From contig JAVEUJ010000068.1 of the NCBI GenBank assembly GCA_034005635.1, positions 1 through 12,514 of the forward strand: a DNA stretch of 12,514 nt. The letters run 5' to 3'. The notes beneath the pieces are model-generated. The model ran no database searches and was not told the origin of the DNA. It saw nothing but the letters and a program-made list of their open reading frames with translations. Shown piece after piece: positions 7,848 to 12,514 of the stretch. How positions within the stretch are numbered: the first letter of the stretch is position 1; the number at the start of each line of letters is the position of its first letter. Made by a program: the position numbers and the translations under genes. The DNA is from JAAZFE01 sp034005635. GTDB lineage: Bacteria; Verrucomicrobiota; Kiritimatiellia; CAIQIC01; Lenti-01.

Positions 7848-7876
7848 ATAATTCAGAGGAAATTCAGTTGTGCCAA
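7848..7876 (-). promoter_or_regulatory. Possible internal promoter ahead of the peptidase-nucleotidyltransferase-ABC operon
   Basis: On the minus strand, TTGGCA (7876-7871, 5 of 6 to consensus) is followed after 17 bases by AATTAT (7853-7848, 4 of 6). It lies in the 134-base gap between the precursor-like gene and the peptidase gene and would give a leader of about 75 bases. It could allow different levels of the small peptide and its processing/export proteins. The -10 match is poor. Confidence 0.25.
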
Positions 7877-7889
7877 CATCAACACTGGA

Positions 7890-7903
7890 AATAACACGTT
7901 ATT
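7890..7903. repeat. AT-rich 14-base palindrome at the end of the precursor-like gene
   Basis: AATAAC (7890-7895) and GTTATT (7898-7903) are perfect inverted repeats around AC, overlapping the TAA stop (7904-7902 on the minus strand) of the Cys-rich peptide gene. The short AT-rich stem and 2-base centre make a terminator unlikely; a protein-binding site or mRNA 3'-end element is possible. No T-run follows. Confidence 0.3.
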
Positions 7904-8306
7904 AGAAGGCGCCCGGCCCACTGTCTAGGTCACTGCCTGGTTCGCCCCCTAGACTGGAGGGGGGCTCGGTTCCACCCAAGGAATCCGAGCTGCCACCGAA
8001 TGAAGAAGGTGCTGTGCCTCCAGCCCCATACGCTCCCGCATTCCCAAAGCCACTGCCAGCCAGACAAAAAACGGCAGCCCCCGAACCCGTCGGCCAACAG
8101 AACGTACCGGCGTTCGATCCGACTCGGCAATCGTTATCCGCCCCAGCCCCGGAAGGAGAGCAAGCCGCCATCATGGCGTTATTCATGCCCGCAGGGCAAT
8201 CTGCCGCACCGTTACCAACACTGCACGTGTCGCCCAAAATAGGTGCCACCCGGCCCAGATCGATGCTGACGGGTTTTTCGTATTTCAAGCGCGGTTTTTC
8301 AGTCAT
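7902..8306 (-). CDS. Cys/Gly-rich small protein with YxxP leader-like N-terminus, candidate RiPP precursor
   Basis: This 134-residue protein has no recognisable enzymatic domain. Residues 1-25 are charged and contain KYEKPVSIDLG (8-18); a Tyr-x-x-Pro followed by an Asp-Leu-Gly is the element bound by PqqD-like recognition proteins in lasso peptide leaders. From residue 26 the composition switches to Gly, Ala, Ser, Asn and Cys. Six Cys stand at 28, 37, 49, 60, 70 and 81, each followed by Gly after two or three residues (CSVG, CPAG, CSPSG, CRVG, CWPTG, CLAG). The last 45 residues are a Gly/Ser/Pro tail with SFGG and two SLGG units and an acidic end. There is no Sec signal peptide and no double-glycine leader site. 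Translation is well supported: AAAGGAG lies 8 bases before the ATG. The gene precedes the peptidase, nucleotidyltransferase and exporter. A disulfide-linked surface protein is the main alternative to a modified peptide. Confidence 0.75.
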   Translation of the reverse strand: MTEKPRLKYEKPVSIDLGRVAPILGDTCSVGNGAADCPAGMNNAMMAACSPSGAGADNDCRVGSNAGTFCWPTGSGAAVFCLAGSGFGNAGAYGAGGTAPSSFGGSSDSLGGTEPPSSLGGEPGSDLDSGPGAF

Positions 8307-8313
8307 GCGTAAC

Positions 8314-8320
8314 GCTCCTT
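8314..8320 (-). promoter_or_regulatory. Strong ribosome binding site of the Cys-rich peptide gene
   Basis: On the minus strand AAAGGAG ends 7-8 bases before the ATG at 8306. It is, with the site before 2821, the clearest Shine-Dalgarno sequence of the minus-strand genes and suggests the small peptide is made in larger amounts than the proteins downstream, as expected of a precursor relative to its enzymes. No convincing promoter was found in the 78-base gap to the upstream gene (8307-8384). Confidence 0.6.
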
Positions 8321-8384
8321 TGTGGCAGTGAGTTGTTTATCACGGCTCGGTCTGCGCTTCAAGCATCCTCTATTGCGGAGGCCT

Positions 8385-11300
8385 CTACTGCGAGGGCGGC
8401 ATTCGGACGCGAATGGTTCCAATCCAACTGCCCGGGACATTCGTGGTCACGATCATCTGTCCTTGGCCGCGACCGAGGTCGATGATGTCGGTGGTGCGGA
8501 ACAAATTGGTGCTCACCAGCAATTCATACATTCGGTTGGAACTGCCGACAAAGGTCAGGCTCAACTCCCCTGCCTTGGCATCATAGTCGCTAAACAGCTC
8601 GAACACACTGGTCGGGTCGTCGGGGTTGGTATCGGCAATAAACTCCTGATAGGTGGTGTGGCCATCATCATCGATATCCAAATCCCCGGCAAAACGGTCA
8701 TCCAGCGGATTCAGGCCTTTGGTTTCCAACCAAACCTTGAACGGATCTCTGGACGACAAGATCGAGAGGGTCCCGGATGCCGTGCCGGTGAAATTCATAT
8801 CGTCCACCCGGGCCACGACATTGTAAGACCCAATCCGCGAGGGCAACAACTCGCCACCGTTATACGTAATCTCAACATTCAAGTTGGTCGGGTTTGCCAA
8901 GGCGGTGACCTGTTTGACGTCGCCATCGTATACCTGCTCCAAATTCGCCAGTGACACCGCCACCGGCGCTTTGGCCACGGTCAGCACCCCGGTTTGTCCG
9001 CCTTCAAAATTGGCGGTGTTCACGACGGCGGCCACGGCATAGGTTCCGGCCGCTGTCGGCGGCAGCGTCTCGCCGTTATAGGTTAGCCGGACTGGCAGGC
9101 CGAGCGGGAAGGTTGTGGCCGAAACGATGCGCGGGGTGCCATCATAGGTCTGCGTCAAGTCCCCCAGCACGATGGTCGCCGCCGCCTTTTCTACGGTTAA
9201 CAGGCCCGTGGCACGGCCTTCGTAGTTGGCATCGGCCACTGTAGTGACCACGGCATAGCGGCCGGCGGCAGTCGGCGGCGTGATTTGCCCATCGTAAGTC
9301 CACTCAACCGGGAGACCGGCTGGAATCGTCGTGGCCGACACCACGCGCGGGGTTCCATCATAGGTCTGCGTCAAATTGTCCAGCGTCAGAATCGCCGTCC
9401 CCTTCTCCACCGTCAGCGTGCCGCTGGCGCGGCCTTCGTAGGTGGCATCGACCACCGTGGCGACCACCGCATAGTGTCCGACCTCGGTCGGCGGCGTAGA
9501 CTGCCCATCATACGTAAACTCGACCGCGAGGCCGACCGGGTCCGTCTGCGCGCTCGCGCAGCGGGGCGTGCCGTCATAGGTTTGGTCCAGATCCTGCAAC
9601 AGGACCCGCGCTAGGTCCAGGGGCATGTCATCCACCTCGTTGCCCGCAATCCGCAAGGCGGGATCGCCCAGCAGATTGTAGAAGGACAAGGTGTCCCGGC
9701 TGAAAACACTTTCCGACAAGGACCGTCGCGCCTGTAGGAACGCCAGCCCGAGTCGACCGGTTCCCTCTTGTAGGATAGCGCGATAAAAGGCCTCACCCAA
9801 TTCTGCAGCCGGCGTATGTTGCGACAATCCCGAGGGCCCCAGCACCGCCACCGCGCCGCCGGACGCGCGTTGCATCAGTACTTCGCCCAGGCTGGTGGTC
9901 CCGGGGACCTCAAAACGGCCCACCAGGCAGCTCAGCGCCACCGTGACCGGCGGTCTCATGGCATTGGTCATCGCGGCCACATCCGACTCCTTGAGCAAAT
10001 TCTGGCTGCTGTAATTGTGCAATCCGCCATGACCCGTATAGTGGATGAAGCCCGCGCCGGATTTGAATCGGTTCAGCAACTTCGTGCGTGCAGCTCCAAC
10101 CGCCGTCGCATCCAGTTCGATCCACTCGGCCACGCGGTACGGGGCGGCCACCAACTGTTCGATCTGGGTGTTGGCATCTGGGAATTGACCGGCGGCATCC
10201 GCCTTGTCAGCAACCAGCACCAGTTCATTTTGCCACGCTTCGCCGAACCCGGCCTCGTAGGCCTTGATCTTAGCGATCATGGCGGTCAGGTCTCCGGACG
10301 TCCGTGCGGGGAGCCGGCCAATGGCCACATCAGGTAACTCATCGCCGCCGGCATCCGCCAACCGTCCATCCGCCGCACAAATGCCCGACGGGGTTTGAAT
10401 CATCATCGGTGGCAAATGGTTCACTTCCGCATAGTTGGCACCCAGATAATCATAATGCCCGTTGCCGGCCAGTACGACCATGTGCGGTGGGCGCACCCAG
10501 GTGCAATCGGCAAAGGCCAGCAGTTCCGGAATCGCCTCCGGGGTGCGCTCACCGCCAGTCATCAGATCGCAGATGTCCTCGAACATCGCCACACCCGTGC
10601 GCAGCCCCTGGCTGGCGCGGTACTCTGCTAGTTCCTGTGCCGCCGGGGCCAGCGCACGGGACGAAATCACCAGATAGTCGATCCGATTCGTCGGAGAAAG
10701 GAACCACGCATCCGCCGCGGACGGTTCAGGCGTCAGCGAAGAAACCGCATCCGCCTCTATTACTGCAAAGTGTTCATTTTTAGACGTCGCTGTCCAAGCT
10801 TTGGCCGGCAACTCGCCGTTCTGGTCGGCAATCCACGTGGTTCCCCCGTCGTCGTCCAAGGCCAGCACCAGCGGTTCTTCGAACGTCGCTGCGGAGATGG
10901 AGGGTGCACCGCCCGCGCGGAAGAAGGCGGCCGTTGCCCGAGGAGCCAGCTGGCGCGCGAAGGCTGCCTCGACCCAATCCACGAAGAAGAAACTCTCCGT
11001 GTAGCCGGGCTGCAACACCCCTTCCACAGTCAGGGTATTGACACCATCGAGCACGGCCGACGCCGGAATCGTCAACTCGGCCTCCACGGCCTCTTGATCA
11101 TCAAACGTAATCGAGCCAACTTCGATTCCATTGAAGCCAAACCGTGCCAAATGGTCAGGGTTATTGGCCGAACTCGTCCACCCAATCAAGCGCACCTTTA
11201 CGGCTACATCACCGCCGGCATACCCGCTCAAATCCAACGGAATGGGATTGATCGAAGCAGGCCCAAATCCGCTCATCACTGGAATCCAAAAATAGAAATC

Positions 11301-12514
11301 GTCCGGCATCTGGTTCATGTTGAAGAGGTACTGGTCCTCTTCGAAATGGAGCTGAACGGGAAATACGGTAGCACCGCCAGACACCCCGGGCTCACGGCGC
11401 GGCATAACGTGGCCATCGCCCGCCGAAATCAGATAGGCCGAGTCGTGCACGTACCAGTTGGGCGGCGGTGCCTCGCCGTAGAACACCATCCGGCCGCGCG
11501 CCGCGTCATAAATCGCGGGCACGGGCGCGCCTTGTTTCTTAATCACCAGACCGTTGGTTGCGGCCAAGGCCTGCACAGCTTCCAGTGGAAGTCCCATTCC
11601 TTGCGCGAGGGCTTGCAACTCCACGCCATAGACGCCGTCTTTCCGGACCAATACCTTCTGCACCGCCGAGGGCGTTGCCCCCCCCCGCGGAACCGCCCGC
11701 GTCATTGGCACCTTCGGCGTCTTAGATTTGGCCACCGGACGGCTCAGTTGCTCCAGCTTGGTTGCCACCTTCGGGACAGTGAAGCGGACGGCATGCACCC
11801 CCAGGTCGCGGATTTCTCCCGAAAGTTCTTTTTCCTCCAAGCGGTAGGTTCCCGCTTCCTTCTGGCGCGCGGCCGGGTCTGCCTGCCAATAGGTGGCCCC
11901 GGATTCTCGGAATGCCGACGGCAGCAGGAGCGGGCTCAAGCGAGTCTCCGCGCCGGTCTGCGGATCGACGCGATAAACGAAAAATCCCGCTGTGCCGAAT
12001 TCTGAGTCCGTACGCCAAGCGACCCGGCCTTCGCCGCCGACCCACTCGCCCCACACCTCCACGACTTCCGCACGCGTGGAACTGCGCGTTGTGATGCCGA
12101 GATCGGTATGCAGATTGCTCGTACCCGAGTCGACGGGAATCGGCGCGGTCCAGGCGAGGTCGGTCGTGTGGCCCGTCAGCGCATCGCTGTCCAGGGTCTC
12201 GTCGTCGCCCTGCTTGGACGGGCTGAGCACCTCGTTGGTGGAGAGCGCGGACAGATCGAACTGCACCACATACGTCCCGGGCGGCATCGCCTCGAACAGA
12301 TAGGCCCCTTGTGAATCGGTCAGGGTCGTGGCCCGCACCCTGCTGTTGGTATCCACCAGCGCAACCGGGATGTTGGCAATCCCGTTGGTTTCGCTGGCAT
12401 CTTGGATGCCATCCCGATTGGTGTCGAACCAGATTCGGCTGCCGATGCTCACGCCGGGGTTCGGCACGATGACCACGAAATCGGTGTCGTTTTCCGGGAC
12501 CGGATCAAACAGAT
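8385..12514 (-). CDS. Giant multidomain secreted protein with gingipain-like C25 cysteine peptidase domain, N-terminus missing
   Basis: The frame is open to the right edge, so the N-terminus is missing; 1375 residues are visible. Numbering from the GTG codon at 12476, which is internal, the domains are: SdrD-type B domain (about 5-128, with IGSRIWFDTNRDGIQD); a WRTDSEFGTAGFFVYR module (154-230); a GVYGVELQALAQGMGL region of the kind preceding C25 domains (281-350); a beta-sandwich (370-510); the C25 peptidase domain (about 598-946); four 72-residue MBG-type repeats (959-1242); and a tail with DLDIDDDGHTTYQEF (265-279 of the last third, about 1265-1279) and TNPDDPTS. The catalytic dyad is visible: His816 in YTGHGG and Cys850 in VALSC, 34 residues apart, close to the gingipain spacing. 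The domain mix implies export and calcium- or surface-associated roles. No PEP-CTERM, LPXTG or membrane anchor is at the C-terminus. It lies 78 bases upstream of the Cys-rich peptide gene and may process it or be unrelated. Confidence 0.88.
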   Translation of the reverse strand, partial: LFDPVPENDTDFVVIVPNPGVSIGSRIWFDTNRDGIQDASETNGIANIPVALVDTNSRVRATTLTDSQGAYLFEAMPPGTYVVQFDLSALSTNEVLSPSKQGDDETLDSDALTGHTTDLAWTAPIPVDSGTSNLHTDLGITTRSSTRAEVVEVWGEWVGGEGRVAWRTDSEFGTAGFFVYRVDPQTGAETRLSPLLLPSAFRESGATYWQADPAARQKEAGTYRLEEKELSGEIRDLGVHAVRFTVPKVATKLEQLSRPVAKSKTPKVPMTRAVPRGGATPSAVQKVLVRKDGVYGVELQALAQGMGLPLEAVQALAATNGLVIKKQGAPVPAIYDAARGRMVFYGEAPPPNWYVHDSAYLISAGDGHVMPRREPGVSGGATVFPVQLHFEEDQYLFNMNQMPDDFYFWIPVMSGFGPASINPIPLDLSGYAGGDVAVKVRLIGWTSSANNPDHLARFGFNGIEVGSITFDDQEAVEAELTIPASAVLDGVNTLTVEGVLQPGYTESFFFVDWVEAAFARQLAPRATAAFFRAGGAPSISAATFEEPLVLALDDDGGTTWIADQNGELPAKAWTATSKNEHFAVIEADAVSSLTPEPSAADAWFLSPTNRIDYLVISSRALAPAAQELAEYRASQGLRTGVAMFEDICDLMTGGERTPEAIPELLAFADCTWVRPPHMVVLAGNGHYDYLGANYAEVNHLPPMMIQTPSGICAADGRLADAGGDELPDVAIGRLPARTSGDLTAMIAKIKAYEAGFGEAWQNELVLVADKADAAGQFPDANTQIEQLVAAPYRVAEWIELDATAVGAARTKLLNRFKSGAGFIHYTGHGGLHNYSSQNLLKESDVAAMTNAMRPPVTVALSCLVGRFEVPGTTSLGEVLMQRASGGAVAVLGPSGLSQHTPAAELGEAFYRAILQEGTGRLGLAFLQARRSLSESVFSRDTLSFYNLLGDPALRIAGNEVDDMPLDLARVLLQDLDQTYDGTPRCASAQTDPVGLAVEFTYDGQSTPPTEVGHYAVVATVVDATYEGRASGTLTVEKGTAILTLDNLTQTYDGTPRVVSATTIPAGLPVEWTYDGQITPPTAAGRYAVVTTVADANYEGRATGLLTVEKAAATIVLGDLTQTYDGTPRIVSATTFPLGLPVRLTYNGETLPPTAAGTYAVAAVVNTANFEGGQTGVLTVAKAPVAVSLANLEQVYDGDVKQVTALANPTNLNVEITYNGGELLPSRIGSYNVVARVDDMNFTGTASGTLSILSSRDPFKVWLETKGLNPLDDRFAGDLDIDDDGHTTYQEFIADTNPDDPTSVFELFSDYDAKAGELSLTFVGSSNRMYELLVSTNLFRTTDIIDLGRGQGQMIVTTNVPGSWIGTIRVRMPPSQ
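8751..9608 (-). repeat. Four tandem MBG-type domain repeats, 216-base period
   Basis: The motif (Q/V)-T/V-YDG recurs with its Tyr codon at 9578, 9362, 9146 and 8930, exactly 216 bases (72 residues) apart. Each unit has the order YDGTPR-like start, PxGLPVxxTY(D/N)G, PPTxxGxYAV, xYEGxxxGxLTV. The first three units are most alike; the fourth (YDGDVKQV) has diverged. Such MBG/YDG repeats act as stalk-like spacers in secreted adhesins. The perfect spacing points to duplication within the gene. Confidence 0.85.
11678..11686 (-). repeat. Nine-base G homopolymer inside the C25 peptidase gene
   Basis: Nine consecutive C on the plus strand (G on the coding strand) fall in the codons for Arg-Gly-Gly-Ala (about residues 264-267), in a linker upstream of the peptidase domain. 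Runs of this length are prone to slippage; a one-base change would frameshift before the catalytic domain. The frame reads through correctly here. Confidence 0.6.

Noticed and set aside
7902..8306. Classical lasso peptide or double-glycine bacteriocin precursor
   Set aside because: No asparagine-synthetase-like cyclase or B2 protease is present, no double-glycine site follows the leader, and the ABC protein lacks a C39 domain; only the YxxP element is shared.
8385..8500. Exosortase, LPXTG or type IX sorting signal at the C-terminus of the giant protein
   Set aside because: The last residues (RVRMPPSQ) lack a hydrophobic helix with a basic tail, an LPXTG motif or a recognisable type IX domain.
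10770..12005. Long plus-strand open frame of 411 codons opposite the C25 peptidase gene
   Set aside because: The composition is Arg/His-rich without domain character, and the minus-strand frame carries clear domains and the catalytic dyad; it is a shadow frame in GC-rich DNA. The same holds for plus-strand frames at 4212-4985, 5150-5980, 5851-6627, 7159-7851 and 8322-8954.

Overview
The window most likely comes from a Gram-negative, fairly GC-rich bacterium of the PVC group (Verrucomicrobiota/Kiritimatiellota-like). Three things point there: a YdjY-domain protein; a very large secreted protein joining an SdrD-type B domain, a gingipain-like C25 peptidase domain, tandem MBG-type repeats and a C-terminal DLD-x-DDG/TNPDDPTS-type tail; and a predicted outer-membrane beta-barrel. 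The taxonomic call is inference from protein style, not from a marker gene search.

Layout. On the plus strand lie the 3' end of a YdjY-domain gene (to 521), a hairpin with a T-rich tail (575-621), and peptide chain release factor 3, prfC (683-2272). Everything else is on the minus strand and converges on prfC at a perfect 12-bp inverted repeat. Reading the minus strand from the right edge, the genes are: the truncated giant C25-peptidase protein (12514-8385); a small Cys/Gly-rich peptide with a YxxP leader-like N-terminus (8306-7902); an S26-type signal-peptidase-like protein (7767-7174); a nucleotidyltransferase of the 'uncharacterised nucleotidyltransferase' (NTP_transf_5) type (7177-5981); an ABC exporter with fused membrane and ATPase domains (5978-4179); an outer-membrane beta-barrel (4100-2832); and a small exported proline-tailed protein (2821-2285).

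How the genes may work together. The peptidase and nucleotidyltransferase genes overlap by 4 bases (ATGA), and the ABC gene starts 2 bases after the nucleotidyltransferase stop, so these three are almost certainly one translationally coupled operon. The small peptide just upstream has a strong ribosome binding site, a KYEKP...DLG leader-like start, six Cys residues spaced 9-12 residues apart, each followed by a Gly within 3-4 residues, and a Gly/Ser/Pro-rich tail. Precursor-like peptide, peptidase, nucleotidyltransferase and peptide-exporter-like ABC protein together resemble a RiPP (ribosomally made, modified peptide) locus. No radical SAM enzyme, asparagine-synthetase-like cyclase, PqqD/RRE protein or lanthionine synthetase lies within the window. 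This cassette is the best candidate here for an undescribed system. The beta-barrel and small exported protein downstream form their own two-gene unit, possibly with its own promoter, and may supply the outer-membrane side.

No tRNA, rRNA, CRISPR array, insertion sequence or integrase was seen. No gene-free stretch exceeds 300 bases; the longest gaps are 522-682 and 7768-7901.
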